A DNA stretch of 64,000 bases from Pseudomonas sp. CROZ-RG-20F-R04-15 (lineage in GTDB: Bacteria > Pseudomonadota > Gammaproteobacteria > Pseudomonadales > Pseudomonadaceae). Every line of letters begins with the position of its first letter. Position 1 is the first letter of the stretch. Shown here piece after piece: positions 1-10,096 of the stretch. A model generated the notes under the pieces. The model was not told the DNA's origin and made no database searches. It was given only the letters and a program-made list of their open reading frames with translations. The stretch covers positions 1 to 64,000 of the forward strand of contig NZ_JAKNQL010000001.1 of NCBI RefSeq assembly GCF_022662375.1, in the 5' to 3' direction. The translations under genes were made by a program, and so were the position numbers.

Positions 1-13
1 AGATTAAATTCCG

Positions 14-48
14 AAACCCCAATTGCGAAAGCAGTTGGGGTTTTGTTT
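14..48 (+). terminator. Rho-independent terminator of an upstream gene
   Basis: An inverted repeat AACCCCAA/TTGGGGTT closes over an inner TGC-GAAA-GCA hairpin with a GNRA-type loop and runs into TTTTGTTTT. It precedes recC, so it probably ends a gene lying left of the window and separates it from the rec operon. Confidence 0.8.
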
Positions 49-157
49 TGCCCGCAGGAAAGTTCGTACAGCATTCACAGACGCCGTCCGGCTGCTACAA
101 CCTGCCGACAATGCTAAGGTTCTGCCCTGGCTTTTGTACTTCTCCAAGGAAACCCTT

Positions 158-3100
158 ATGCCGGACGCCCAGTCCCTCAACGCTGCATTCATGGTGGTTC
201 AGAGCAACAGCCTGGACGAACTGCGCAGCCTTGTGATCAGCATCATGCGGCGCTATCCGCTAGCTCCCCTGGAAAACGAAATTGCGTTGGTGCAGAGCAA
301 CGGTATTGCCCAGTGGCTCAAATTGGCTCTGGCGGAAGACCCGGAGGACGATGACCTCGGCGGTTGCGGCATTGCAGCCGCGATTGACGTGCAATTGCCC
401 GGAAGCTTCATGTGGCAGCTATACCGGATGGTTCTCGGACGAGAAGAGATTCCGGCCAAATCCCTGCTCGATAAGGCCCCGCTAACCTGGCGTCTGATGC
501 GCTTGTTACCCCAGGTTATCGATCGCCCGCATTTCGAGCCGTTACAACGCTTCCTCACCAACGACACCGACTTGCGCAAACGCTATCAACTGTCTGAGCG
601 TCTGGCGGATCTCTTCGACCAATATCAGGTATATCGCGCCGACTGGCTCGAAGATTGGGCTGAAGGGCGGCATCAGCTACGAAATGTCAGAGGCGAAGTA
701 AAACCGCTGCCACCGACCAGTTGCTGGCAAGCGGAGTTGTGGCGTGCATTGCTCGATGACGTGGGCGAGCAGGGGATGGCGCAGAGTCGTGCGGGTGTTC
801 ACCAGCGATTCATCGAGCGCATCAACCACCTCACCGAGGCCCCGGTGGGGCTGCCCTCGCGAGTGATCGTCTTCGGGATTTCCTCGTTACCAGCACAAGT
901 GCTTGAAGCGCTGGCCGGGCTTGCGCGTTTCAGTCAGGTTCTGCTGTGTGTGCACAACCCCTGCCGTCATCACTGGGCTGACATCGTCGCCGACAAGGAT
1001 CTGCTGCGCCATCAATACAAACGGCAATCGCGCAAAAGCGGAATGCCCGTCGTGCTTGATCCTGAAACACTGCATCAACATGCCCATCCGCTGTTGGCAG
1101 CATGGGGCAAACAAGGCCGGGACTACATCAGCCTGCTCGACAGTTACGACGATCCAAATAGCTATCGAGCGGCTTTTCGCGACGGTCGCATAGACTTGTT
1201 CAGCGACACCCAGCCACACAACCTGCTCAATCAACTGCAGGATGACATCCTGGAGTTGCGCCCACTCAACGAGACACGTGAACACTGGCCCGCTGTCGAC
1301 CTGGCTGATGACGAGTCGATCCGCTTTCACATTGCCCACAGCGCTCAACGTGAAGTCGAAATATTGCATGACCAGCTCCTCGCGCGCTTCAGTGCCAACC
1401 CGGATCTGCGCCCTCGCGATGTGATCGTGATGGTGCCAGACGTCGATAGCTACGCGCCGCATATCCGCGCGGTGTTTGGTCAGCTTGATCGCCACGACCC
1501 GCGATTCATACCCTTCACATTGGCCGATCAGGGGCAGCGCGGCCGCGATCCATTGCTGATCGCCGTCGAACACCTGCTCAAGCTTCCCGACAGTCGTTTC
1601 CCTGTCAGTGAAATCCTCGATCTGCTCGACGTTCCTGCTCTTCGCGCGCGCTTTGGTGTGGAGGAGCCCGACCTGCCAACACTGCATCGCTGGATCGAAG
1701 GTGCAGGCGTGCGTTGGGGCATGAACGCCGAGCAACGGGCGGGCCTGGGTTTGCCGAACGAGCTTGAACAAAACAGTTGGCATTTCGGTCTGCGCCGCAT
1801 GCTCCTGGGCTACGCCGTCGGCAGTGCCGACGCGTGTGAAGGGATTGAGCCCTACGATGAAATCGGCGGACTCGACGCCGCACTGATCGGGCCGTTGGTA
1901 GCCTTGCTCGACGCTCTGGAACTTGCACATCAGCAGCTCACCCAACCGGCTCAACCCAAGGAGTGGGGGTATCGGTTGCAAGCGCTGATGCAGCTGTTCT
2001 TCAAAGCCAGTAACGAGCATGACGATTACTTGCTGACCCAGCTCGAAGAGCTTCGCGAAACCTGGCTGGAAACCTGTGAGGCCGTAGGTCTTGCGGATGA
2101 GCTGCCACTGACAGTTGTTCGCGAAGCCTGGCTCGCCGGGCTCGACCAAGGGCGTTTGTCTCAGCGTTTTCTGGCCGGTGCCGTGAATTTTTGTACGCTG
2201 ATGCCCATGCGCGCCATTCCATTCAAACTGGTCTGTCTGCTGGGGATGAACGACGGCGATTATCCCCGCGCACAGCCGCCGCTGGACTTCGACCTCATGG
2301 GCAGCGACTACCGCCCCGGAGATCGTTCGCGGCGTGAGGACGACCGATATCTTTTGCTCGAAGCGCTTTTGTCAGCACGCAATCAGCTGTACATCAGTTG
2401 GGTCGGTCGCAGTATTCGCGATAACAGTGAACGACCGGCTTCCGTGTTGATCGGCCAGTTGCGTGATCACCTCGCCAGCGGCTGGCGATTGCTCGACGAA
2501 AGCCGGGATCTGCTGAGCGCCATGACGCAAGAGCACCCTCTGCAACCGTTCAGTGCGCGCTATTTTCATGACGGCGATCACCTCTTCAGCTACGCCAGCG
2601 AATGGCAGGTTCTGCATCAACAGCATGAGCCTCAAAACGAAGCGCAGTTACTGACTCCCTATGTACAAGAGGAACCGTTGAGCCTGGCTTTGCTGCAGGA
2701 TTTTTTGCGCAACCCGGTTCGACACTTTTTCACCCAGCGCCTCAAGGTATATTTCGAGGCCGCAGAAGCTCCGCTGGCCGATGAAGAACCTTTCGTACTG
2801 GACGCATTGCAGCGTTACACGCTTAGTGACAGCTTGCTCGAAGCCGCTCTCAGGCAACCGGACAATGTCGATGAGGCGCTGACTGCTCAGGCCCGGCGCC
2901 TGCAAAACAGCGGCCTGCTGCCAATGGCCGGGTTTGGTGAGTGCCTGCAACGAGAGTTGATCGAGCCTCTGCCGGATTTGCTGCAGCGTTATCACCAACT
3001 GCTGACACTCTGGCCTGCCCCTTTGACCAGTGCGTTACCGGTCAACCTCCAATTGCAGGGATTACGCCTTGAAGGCTGGCTTGCCGGTTTGCATCAGCGC

Positions 3101-3610
3101 GCCGACGCTGGCCTGTTGTCGGTCACGACCATTCCCAACAGCATTGGCTCGATCAAAAGCCGTAAATGGCATCGCCTGACCAAACCCTGGGTCAATCATC
3201 TGGTGGCCTGCGCCAGCGGACTTTCCCTCAGCACCGCACTGGTTGCCAGCGATGACACTCTGCTGCTTGATCCCATGGAGCCAGATCGCGCCATACGGTT
3301 CCTCGGTGACTTGCTGCTCGCCTGGCAGGCCGGTATGCGCCAGCCACTGCCGATCGCGGTAAAAACCGCTTTTGCGTGGCTCTCTCAGACCGACCCGCTG
3401 AAGGCCGAAGCCGCCGCACGTAAAGCCTATGAAGGTGATGGTCAAACCAGTGAAGGTGAGCGCCGCGAGAGCCCGGCGTTGTCACGTCAATTTGCCGATT
3501 TCGAGTCATTGCTCGCTGACGAGACGTTTTCCGGTTGGTGTGATGCTTTGTATCGCCCGCTCTTTGAAGCGCCCTGGCGTTCGCTGTCCACTGAGGGGGC
3601 TTGCGCATGA
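158..3610 (+). CDS. recC: Exodeoxyribonuclease V gamma subunit RecC
   Basis: RecC is the Chi-recognising subunit of the RecBCD helicase-nuclease that processes double-strand DNA ends for RecA loading. The product is 1150 residues, the usual length for pseudomonad RecC, and begins in the style of the family with an early segment on locating the 'NGIAQWLK' helicase-like motif near residue 48. RecC keeps a helicase fold but lacks the working Walker motifs, and none is seen here. The reading frame stays open upstream to position 23, but the ATG at 158 is preceded by AAGGA at 146-150 and is preferred. The stop overlaps the recB start (ATGA), the first of two such overlaps in recC-recB-recD, so the three are co-translated. 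Confidence 0.95.
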   Translation: MPDAQSLNAAFMVVQSNSLDELRSLVISIMRRYPLAPLENEIALVQSNGIAQWLKLALAEDPEDDDLGGCGIAAAIDVQLPGSFMWQLYRMVLGREEIPAKSLLDKAPLTWRLMRLLPQVIDRPHFEPLQRFLTNDTDLRKRYQLSERLADLFDQYQVYRADWLEDWAEGRHQLRNVRGEVKPLPPTSCWQAELWRALLDDVGEQGMAQSRAGVHQRFIERINHLTEAPVGLPSRVIVFGISSLPAQVLEALAGLARFSQVLLCVHNPCRHHWADIVADKDLLRHQYKRQSRKSGMPVVLDPETLHQHAHPLLAAWGKQGRDYISLLDSYDDPNSYRAAFRDGRIDLFSDTQPHNLLNQLQDDILELRPLNETREHWPAVDLADDESIRFHIAHSAQREVEILHDQLLARFSANPDLRPRDVIVMVPDVDSYAPHIRAVFGQLDRHDPRFIPFTLADQGQRGRDPLLIAVEHLLKLPDSRFPVSEILDLLDVPALRARFGVEEPDLPTLHRWIEGAGVRWGMNAEQRAGLGLPNELEQNSWHFGLRRMLLGYAVGSADACEGIEPYDEIGGLDAALIGPLVALLDALELAHQQLTQPAQPKEWGYRLQALMQLFFKASNEHDDYLLTQLEELRETWLETCEAVGLADELPLTVVREAWLAGLDQGRLSQRFLAGAVNFCTLMPMRAIPFKLVCLLGMNDGDYPRAQPPLDFDLMGSDYRPGDRSRREDDRYLLLEALLSARNQLYISWVGRSIRDNSERPASVLIGQLRDHLASGWRLLDESRDLLSAMTQEHPLQPFSARYFHDGDHLFSYASEWQVLHQQHEPQNEAQLLTPYVQEEPLSLALLQDFLRNPVRHFFTQRLKVYFEAAEAPLADEEPFVLDALQRYTLSDSLLEAALRQPDNVDEALTAQARRLQNSGLLPMAGFGECLQRELIEPLPDLLQRYHQLLTLWPAPLTSALPVNLQLQGLRLEGWLAGLHQRADAGLLSVTTIPNSIGSIKSRKWHRLTKPWVNHLVACASGLSLSTALVASDDTLLLDPMEPDRAIRFLGDLLLAWQAGMRQPLPIAVKTAFAWLSQTDPLKAEAAARKAYEGDGQTSEGERRESPALSRQFADFESLLADETFSGWCDALYRPLFEAPWRSLSTEGACA

Positions 3611-6600
3611 GTACCAAGACACCCCTTGCACTGGCATTCCCGCTGCGCGGCAGTCAGCTGATCGAAGCCAGTGCCGGTACGGGTAAAACCTTTACCATTT
3701 CCGCTTTGTACCTGCGACTTATCCTGGGGCACGGTGACGAATTGAGCGGGTTCGGCCGCGAATTGCTGCCACCACAGATTCTCGTGGTGACCTTCACCGA
3801 TGCCGCGACCAAGGAATTACGAGAACGCATACGCACGCGTCTGGCGGAGGCCGCTCGATTCTTTCGCGAAGAAACGCCTGCGCCCGACGCACTGATCGCC
3901 GAACTGCGTGATCAATTCGACCCCCAACAATGGCCAGGTTGCGCCAACCGTCTCGATGTCGCCGCGCAATGGATGGACGAGGCCGCCGTTTCGACTATCC
4001 ACAGTTGGTGTCAGCGCATGCTGCGCGAGCACGCGTTCGACAGCGGCAGCCTGTTTACCCAATCCCTGGAAACCGACCATAGTGACTTGCTCGGCGAGGT
4101 GTTGCGCGATTACTGGCGGCTGTTCTGTTATCCGATGCAGGGCGATGCCTTGAACTGGGTTCGCAGCAACTGGGGCGGACCTGCGGCATTGTTGCCTCGC
4201 ATACGCGGCTTGTTCGCCAGTGAACGCGACAGCGACGAGGGAAAGGTTCCAGCGGAGCTAATAGAAGAATGCCTGCAAGAACGTCGTGCAGCGTTGATCG
4301 AACTGAAAATGCCCTGGCGCCAGTGGGCAGACGAGTTGCTCGCCATCTGTCATCAGGGCGTTGCGAGCAAAACCGTCGACGGTCGCAAGATGCAGGCGCG
4401 TTACTTCGAACCGTGGTTCGAAAAGCTCAAGGCATGGGCTGAAGACGAGACTCTGGAACAACTGGATATCGGCACCGGTTTCACCCGACTGACTCCCGAC
4501 GGTATGGCCGAAGCCTGGAAGGGGCAACCCCCGAGCCACCCGGGCCTGGATGCCATGCCGGCACTCAAGTCGAGCCTCGATGCTTTGCCAACCCCGGATG
4601 CCGCCGTGCTGCAACATGCCGCCAAATGGGTCGGCGCACGCTTTGAAGAAGAGAAGCGCCGTCGCGCCGAAATGGGTTTCGATGACATGCTTTTGCGTCT
4701 GGATGCCGCGCTGCAATCCGATGGAGGCGAACGTCTTGCGACGTTGATCCGCGAGCAGTTCCCGGTCGCGCTGATTGATGAGTTTCAGGACACTGACCCG
4801 GTGCAGTACCGAATCTTCGAAAGCATCTATCGCATCGAAGACAACAGTCCAGACACAGGCCTGTTTCTGATCGGTGATCCGAAGCAGGCGATCTACGCTT
4901 TCCGCGGTGCGGACATCTACACCTATCTGCGCGCGCGCCAGGCCACTACTGGCCGACTGCATACGCTGGGGACCAACTTCCGCTCCAGCCACGGCATGGT
5001 CAACGCGGTCAATCATGTATTCGCACGCGCCGAGTCCCGTGAGCTGGGGCGCGGCGCATTTTTGTTCCGCGAAAAAAACGGCGACAACCCGGTGCCATTT
5101 CTTCCCGTCGAATCTCAAGGTCGCAAGGAACATCTGCAAGTTGCCGGGCAGACTGTCGCGGCGTTGAATGTCTGGCACTTGTCCACCGACCAGCCACTGT
5201 CGGGTGCGGTCTATCGTCAGCAGTTGGCAGCAGCATGCGCCAGCGAAATTACTGCGCTGCTCAATGGCGGGCAAAACGCTAGCGCGGGGTTTGTTCAGGA
5301 CGGCAAAGACTTCAGAGGTTTGAGGCCGTCCGACATCGCGATTCTCGTGCGCGACGGCAAAGAAGCCCAGGCTGTACGCGGTGAACTCGCCGCCCGTGGC
5401 GTGCGCAGTGTTTACCTGTCGGACAAGGATTCGGTGTTCGCAGCGCAGGAGGCACACGATCTGTTGTCCTGGCTCAAGGCCTGCGCCGAGCCGGATGTCG
5501 AGCGCTCCCTGAAAGCCGCATTGGCCTGTATCACCCTGAACCTGCCATTGGCCGAGCTGGAACGTCTGAACCAGGATGAACTGGTGTGGGAAAGCCGGGT
5601 CATGCAATTCCGTGGCTATCGCGAGCTATGGCGCAAACAGGGCGTGCTGCCGATGTTGCGACGCCTGCTGCACGACTTCCATTTGCCGCAAACCTTGATG
5701 ACACGCAGCGATGGCGAGCGCGTGCTGACCAACCTGTTGCATCTGTCGGAGTTGATGCAGCAAGCGGCTGCGGAGCTGGACGGCGAGCAAGCGCTGATCC
5801 GCCACCTCGGCGAACTGCTGGCAGTCTCCGGTCAGGCCGGTGAAGAGCAGATTCTGCGTCTGGAAAGTGATGAGCAACTGGTCAAGGTCGTGACTATCCA
5901 CAAGTCCAAGGGCCTGGAATATCCATTGGTGTTCTTGCCGTTCATTTGCTCGGCGAAACCCGTCGATGGCAGTCGCTTGCCACTGCATTACCACGATGCA
6001 GCGGGCAAGGCTCAGGTGAGTCTCAAACCGACTGCCGAGCTGATTGCACAAGCGGATGATGAGCGTCTCGCCGAAGACCTGCGCTTGCTCTACGTAGCCC
6101 TGACCCGCGCGCAGCACGCCTGCTGGTTGGGCGTGACGGATCTCAAGCGAGGCAATAACAACAGCTCGGTCCTGCACCTTTCCGCGCTGGGTTATCTACT
6201 CGGTGGCGGCTCATTTCTGGGTGAGTCGAGCGAACTGAAGCGCTGGTTGCAGGACCTGCAGCATGATTGCCCGGCCATCCACACCGGTGAAATGCCACAG
6301 CCCACCGACGAGCATTACCGGCCACCACGCAACGACGCCGTGCTGAGCGCTACGCTGCTGCCCAAGCGCAAGGCCAGCGAAAACTGGTGGATCGCGTCTT
6401 ACAGTGCGCTGCGCATCAGCGATGTGCTGAGTGTCGGCAGCGATGAGGCGCCGGACAGTCCGCAGGCACAAAAGCTGTTTGACGACGAACGCCTCGACCC
6501 GGACGCGCCACGAGAAATCATTGCCGGCGGCGCCGATATCCACCGCTTTCCGCGCGGGCCCAATCCGGGAACATTTCTTCACGGTTTGCTGGAGTGGGCC

Positions 6601-7296
6601 GGTGATGACGGCTTTGCCGTTTCGCGCGAAGCGCTCGAAGATTCGATTGCCCGGCGCTGTAATCTGCGCGGCTGGGAGGGCTGGATAAACACTCTGAGTG
6701 ACTGGCTGCAACATCTGTTGCAGTCGCCATTGCCGATTGCCGGCGGGCAGCCACCAGTCGTTCTGCAACAGTTGACGCAGTATCGGGTCGAGATGGAATT
6801 CTGGTTCGCCAGCCATAAGGTCGACGTACTCAAACTCGACGAACTGGTGCGACAGCACACTCACAGAGGCGTGGCTCGCGTGGCGGCAGAACCAGTGCAG
6901 CTCAACGGCATGTTCAAAGGCTTCATCGACCTGACCTTTGAACACGATGGTCGATATTACGTGGCCGACTACAAGTCCAACTGGCTTGGCGTGGATGATC
7001 TGGCTTACACCGAACAAGCCATGGAGCAGTCGATTCTCGACAACCGCTATGACCTGCAATACGTGCTCTACCTATTGGCGTTGCATCGCCAGCTCAAGGC
7101 ACGGCTACCTGATTACGATTACGACCGGCATGTCGGCGGCGCGTTGTATCTGTTTCTGCGTGGCACACGCGCCGACAGTCGTGGCGTGTATTTTGCCCGC
7201 CCACCACGGGAACTGATCGAGCGTCTTGACCGAATGTTTCAAGGAAAACCCGAACCCAAGTCCGAACCCGCCTGGGAACAGGGAGTCCTGCTATGA
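3607..7296 (+). CDS. recB: Exodeoxyribonuclease V beta subunit RecB
   Basis: RecB is the 3'-5' helicase and the only nuclease of the RecBCD complex. The 1229-residue product has an UvrD-like SF1 helicase: Walker A ASAGTGKT at residues 21-28, a DEFQDTDP Walker B motif near residue 393, and the IGDPKQAIYAFRGAD motif soon after. The C-terminal nuclease domain carries VADYKSNW near residues 1119-1126, the catalytic D-x-K pattern of RecB-family nucleases. The start is the ATG that overlaps the recC stop; the TTG six bases earlier is in frame but has no advantage. The stop overlaps the recD start by four bases. All functional motifs are intact. Confidence 0.96.
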   Translation: MSTKTPLALAFPLRGSQLIEASAGTGKTFTISALYLRLILGHGDELSGFGRELLPPQILVVTFTDAATKELRERIRTRLAEAARFFREETPAPDALIAELRDQFDPQQWPGCANRLDVAAQWMDEAAVSTIHSWCQRMLREHAFDSGSLFTQSLETDHSDLLGEVLRDYWRLFCYPMQGDALNWVRSNWGGPAALLPRIRGLFASERDSDEGKVPAELIEECLQERRAALIELKMPWRQWADELLAICHQGVASKTVDGRKMQARYFEPWFEKLKAWAEDETLEQLDIGTGFTRLTPDGMAEAWKGQPPSHPGLDAMPALKSSLDALPTPDAAVLQHAAKWVGARFEEEKRRRAEMGFDDMLLRLDAALQSDGGERLATLIREQFPVALIDEFQDTDPVQYRIFESIYRIEDNSPDTGLFLIGDPKQAIYAFRGADIYTYLRARQATTGRLHTLGTNFRSSHGMVNAVNHVFARAESRELGRGAFLFREKNGDNPVPFLPVESQGRKEHLQVAGQTVAALNVWHLSTDQPLSGAVYRQQLAAACASEITALLNGGQNASAGFVQDGKDFRGLRPSDIAILVRDGKEAQAVRGELAARGVRSVYLSDKDSVFAAQEAHDLLSWLKACAEPDVERSLKAALACITLNLPLAELERLNQDELVWESRVMQFRGYRELWRKQGVLPMLRRLLHDFHLPQTLMTRSDGERVLTNLLHLSELMQQAAAELDGEQALIRHLGELLAVSGQAGEEQILRLESDEQLVKVVTIHKSKGLEYPLVFLPFICSAKPVDGSRLPLHYHDAAGKAQVSLKPTAELIAQADDERLAEDLRLLYVALTRAQHACWLGVTDLKRGNNNSSVLHLSALGYLLGGGSFLGESSELKRWLQDLQHDCPAIHTGEMPQPTDEHYRPPRNDAVLSATLLPKRKASENWWIASYSALRISDVLSVGSDEAPDSPQAQKLFDDERLDPDAPREIIAGGADIHRFPRGPNPGTFLHGLLEWAGDDGFAVSREALEDSIARRCNLRGWEGWINTLSDWLQHLLQSPLPIAGGQPPVVLQQLTQYRVEMEFWFASHKVDVLKLDELVRQHTHRGVARVAAEPVQLNGMFKGFIDLTFEHDGRYYVADYKSNWLGVDDLAYTEQAMEQSILDNRYDLQYVLYLLALHRQLKARLPDYDYDRHVGGALYLFLRGTRADSRGVYFARPPRELIERLDRMFQGKPEPKSEPAWEQGVLL

Positions 7297-9401
7297 GCCG
7301 CAGCTTTGCCGATCTGCTCCCAACGCCGCTGGCCGCTGACAGTCTGTCGCGGCTATCGCCCCTGACCAGCGCCGATGACCTGTTGATATTGCTGACCCGT
7401 TGGGTCGAGCGAGGCTGGCTGCGTGCGCTGGACAAAGCGTTTGTCGCGTTCCTTCATGAACTCGAGCGCGATACGGATCCACTGGTGTTGCTCGCTGCCG
7501 CCCTGACCAGTCATCAACTTGGCCACGGTCACGTCTGTCTTGATCTGTACGAAACCCTGAAAGCTCCCGACTTCGCTCTGTCGCTGCCCCCGGAAGGGGA
7601 TGTGCAAGGGGGTGTGTTGTTGCTGCCTTCGCAATTGCTTGAAGCGCTTGAAGGTGCGCACTGGTGCAAGGTTCTCGCGGGCAGCTCTTTGGTCGCACTG
7701 GCGGCGGATACCCGCGATATCGCACAGCAACGCCCGCTGGTGTTGGCCGGAAAACGTCTGTATCTGCGACGCTACTGGGCCTACGAGCGGCGCATCGATT
7801 CCGCGTTGCGCGAGCGCCTGCAGCAAGTCGAGCCGACGCCGGATGATTTGCCACAGCGCTTGAACGAGCTGTTCGGATCAGCGAAAACGGGTGAGGTGAT
7901 CGACTGGCAGAAACTCGCTTGTGCCATCGCGACCCGAGGTGCCTTCAGCATCGTCACCGGTGGTCCGGGGACCGGTAAAACCACCACGGTCGTGCGTTTG
8001 CTGGCGTTGCTTCAAGCCCCCGCAGTCGCGGCCGGTCATCCGCTGCGGATTCGTCTGGCGGCGCCGACAGGCAAGGCTGCGGCGCGGTTGACCGAGTCCA
8101 TCAGTCAGCAAGTGCAGTCGCTCGAAGTCAGCGAAGAGGTGCGGGCGAAGATCCCTTGCGACGTCACCACCGTGCATCGTCTGCTGGGCAGTCGTCCCGG
8201 CACCCGACACTTCCGTCACCATGCCGGCAACCGCCTGCCGCTGGATGTGCTGGTGGTCGACGAAGCCTCGATGATCGACCTGGAAATGATGGCCAATCTG
8301 CTCGATGCCTTGCCTCCCCATGCACGGCTGGTCTTGCTGGGTGACAAGGATCAATTGGCCTCTGTGGAGGCCGGCGCAGTGTTAGGGGATTTGTGCCGTG
8401 ATGCCGAGAATGGTTGGTACAACCCGCAGACCCGACAGTGGCTGGAGTCGGTCAGCGGAGAGTCGCTGAAGGACAGTGGTTTGCAGGAGGACGTCGATGG
8501 CGCTCACCCGCTAGCCCAGCAAGTGGTGATGCTCCGCCACTCCCGGCGTTTCGGCGAGGGCAGCGGTATCGGTCAGCTCGCGCGTCGGGTCAATCAACAG
8601 CTGCCGGATGAAGCGCGTCAGTTGCTCGCGGCCGGGCACTATGACGATGTGTATTCGTTGCCGCTCAAGGGCGAGCATGATCACACGCTGGAGCGACTGT
8701 TACTGGAGGGGCATGGCGATGGACCTCAAGGCTACCGCCATTATCTGAGCGTACTGCGCAATCAGCGTCCACAGTCGGGCCGGCCCCTCGAACATCCGGA
8801 CTGGGTCATTTGGGCCCGCGAAGTCCTGCAAGCGTTCGACACCTTCCAGTTGCTGTGTGCCGTACGCAAGGGGCCGTGGGGTGTCGAAGGTCTGAATCAA
8901 CGCATCACCGCCGCGCTGCTCAAGGCACGTCTGATCGAAAGTGATCAGCAATGGTACGAAGGACGGCCAGTGCTGATGACTCGCAATGATTATGGTCTGG
9001 GCTTGATGAACGGCGACATCGGGATCGCCCTCAAGCTGCCCGAGCGCGAAGGCCCAGACGCAGGCAAACCGGTGTTGCGCGTGGCTTTCCCGCGCAACGA
9101 CGGGCAGGGCGGCGTGCGCTTTGTATTGCCAAGCCGCCTCAACGACGTCGAAACCGTCTACGCCATGACGGTGCACAAGTCCCAGGGGTCGGAATTTGCT
9201 CACACGGCGCTGATCCTGCCCGACGCCTTGAACCCCGTGTTGACCAAAGAGTTGATCTACACCGGTATCACCCGGGCCAAGCATTGGTTCACCTTGATCG
9301 AATCCCGAGCGGGCGTGTTTGAAGAAGCGGTGCAGCGCAAGGTCAAGCGCCTGAGCGGATTGATGCTGGAACTGGAGGAGGGGACCGTGCCTGCGAGGTG
9401 A
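7293..9401 (+). CDS. recD: Exodeoxyribonuclease V alpha subunit RecD
   Basis: RecD is the 5'-3' helicase of RecBCD. The 702-residue product has Walker A GGPGTGKT at residues 223-230, a VVDEASMIDL Walker B motif, the LGDKDQL motif, and the C-terminal VHKSQGSEF and YTGITRAK helicase motifs expected of the RecD/Pif1 branch of SF1B. It is the last gene of the recCBD operon, and translation is coupled to recB by an ATGA overlap. A 119-base gap follows before yfiR. Nothing is missing or truncated. Confidence 0.95.
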   Translation: MSRSFADLLPTPLAADSLSRLSPLTSADDLLILLTRWVERGWLRALDKAFVAFLHELERDTDPLVLLAAALTSHQLGHGHVCLDLYETLKAPDFALSLPPEGDVQGGVLLLPSQLLEALEGAHWCKVLAGSSLVALAADTRDIAQQRPLVLAGKRLYLRRYWAYERRIDSALRERLQQVEPTPDDLPQRLNELFGSAKTGEVIDWQKLACAIATRGAFSIVTGGPGTGKTTTVVRLLALLQAPAVAAGHPLRIRLAAPTGKAAARLTESISQQVQSLEVSEEVRAKIPCDVTTVHRLLGSRPGTRHFRHHAGNRLPLDVLVVDEASMIDLEMMANLLDALPPHARLVLLGDKDQLASVEAGAVLGDLCRDAENGWYNPQTRQWLESVSGESLKDSGLQEDVDGAHPLAQQVVMLRHSRRFGEGSGIGQLARRVNQQLPDEARQLLAAGHYDDVYSLPLKGEHDHTLERLLLEGHGDGPQGYRHYLSVLRNQRPQSGRPLEHPDWVIWAREVLQAFDTFQLLCAVRKGPWGVEGLNQRITAALLKARLIESDQQWYEGRPVLMTRNDYGLGLMNGDIGIALKLPEREGPDAGKPVLRVAFPRNDGQGGVRFVLPSRLNDVETVYAMTVHKSQGSEFAHTALILPDALNPVLTKELIYTGITRAKHWFTLIESRAGVFEEAVQRKVKRLSGLMLELEEGTVPAR

Positions 9402-9426
9402 AAATCCCGACGATGGACGGCGTTTA

Positions 9427-9442
9427 CTGACCAACCGGTCAG
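9427..9442. promoter_or_regulatory. Perfect palindrome CTGACCAACCGGTCAG, possible operator
   Basis: Six-base arms CTGACC/GGTCAG flank AACC, 85 bases before the yfiR start. The ACCnnnCGGT character resembles operators of TetR-family repressors, but no tetR gene is in the window. It could equally be a weak hairpin ending recD transcription, although no T-run follows. Confidence 0.3.
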
Positions 9443-9520
9443 AGGTCGCTGTCTCGCTGGCGTTTCAGCGCTGTGCTATCGTTGCGGCATCATTTCGCTA
9501 CGATCCAAGAGAATCCCTGC

Positions 9521-10096
9521 ATGAAGGTGTCTGTCTGGGCGACAGGGCGCGTAGTTGTCTGCAAGCATGCGTTGCTTGTCGGTCTGCTCTGGGTGATGAC
9601 GGGCGCGGCTGTCGCGCAGCCGCAAGCGCCGACGGGCATGGCCGAACAACGGGCCAAATCTGTCACGCAGGTTGTTCTTGGCATTCTCAGCTATGCGCGC
9701 TGGCCGGTAGAGCCTGCGCAATTGCGCCTGTGCATCGTCGGCCCGACCGAGTACACCGACGATCTGGTCAAAGGAACCACTCAAGCCACAGGGCGACCGG
9801 TCACCGTACGTCGCCTGCTGGCCGACAACCCGGCGATCGTCAGCGAATGTGATGCGGTGTACATCGGCAAACTCACGGCAGATGAACGCAGTCGCTTGTT
9901 CGCTTCGCTGATCGGTCACCCGGTGCTGAGCATCAGCGAAGGTGGCGATCAGTGCACGGTCGGCAGCCTGTTCTGTCTGCGCGTTGGTGATGAACAAGTG
10001 TCGTTCGAGGTCAATCTCGACTCCGTTGCCCGCAGCGGCGTGCGCATTCACCCAAGCGTGCTTCAATTGTCGCGTCGCAAACCGGCGGCGCCATGA
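9521..10096 (+). CDS. yfiR: Periplasmic repressor YfiR of diguanylate cyclase YfiN
   Basis: In P. aeruginosa YfiR is a periplasmic protein that binds and silences the membrane cyclase YfiN, and its loss gives small-colony variants. The 191-residue product has a signal peptide (hydrophobic stretch about residues 16-31, cut near AVA-QP). Cysteines fall at residues 71, 110, 145 and 152, the positions of the two known disulfides of YfiR, which tie activity to periplasmic redox state. The ATG at 9521 is chosen because upstream codons lack signal-peptide character. The stop overlaps yfiN by four bases. The order yfiR-yfiN-yfiB is that of the known operon. Confidence 0.93.
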   Translation: MKVSVWATGRVVVCKHALLVGLLWVMTGAAVAQPQAPTGMAEQRAKSVTQVVLGILSYARWPVEPAQLRLCIVGPTEYTDDLVKGTTQATGRPVTVRRLLADNPAIVSECDAVYIGKLTADERSRLFASLIGHPVLSISEGGDQCTVGSLFCLRVGDEQVSFEVNLDSVARSGVRIHPSVLQLSRRKPAAP

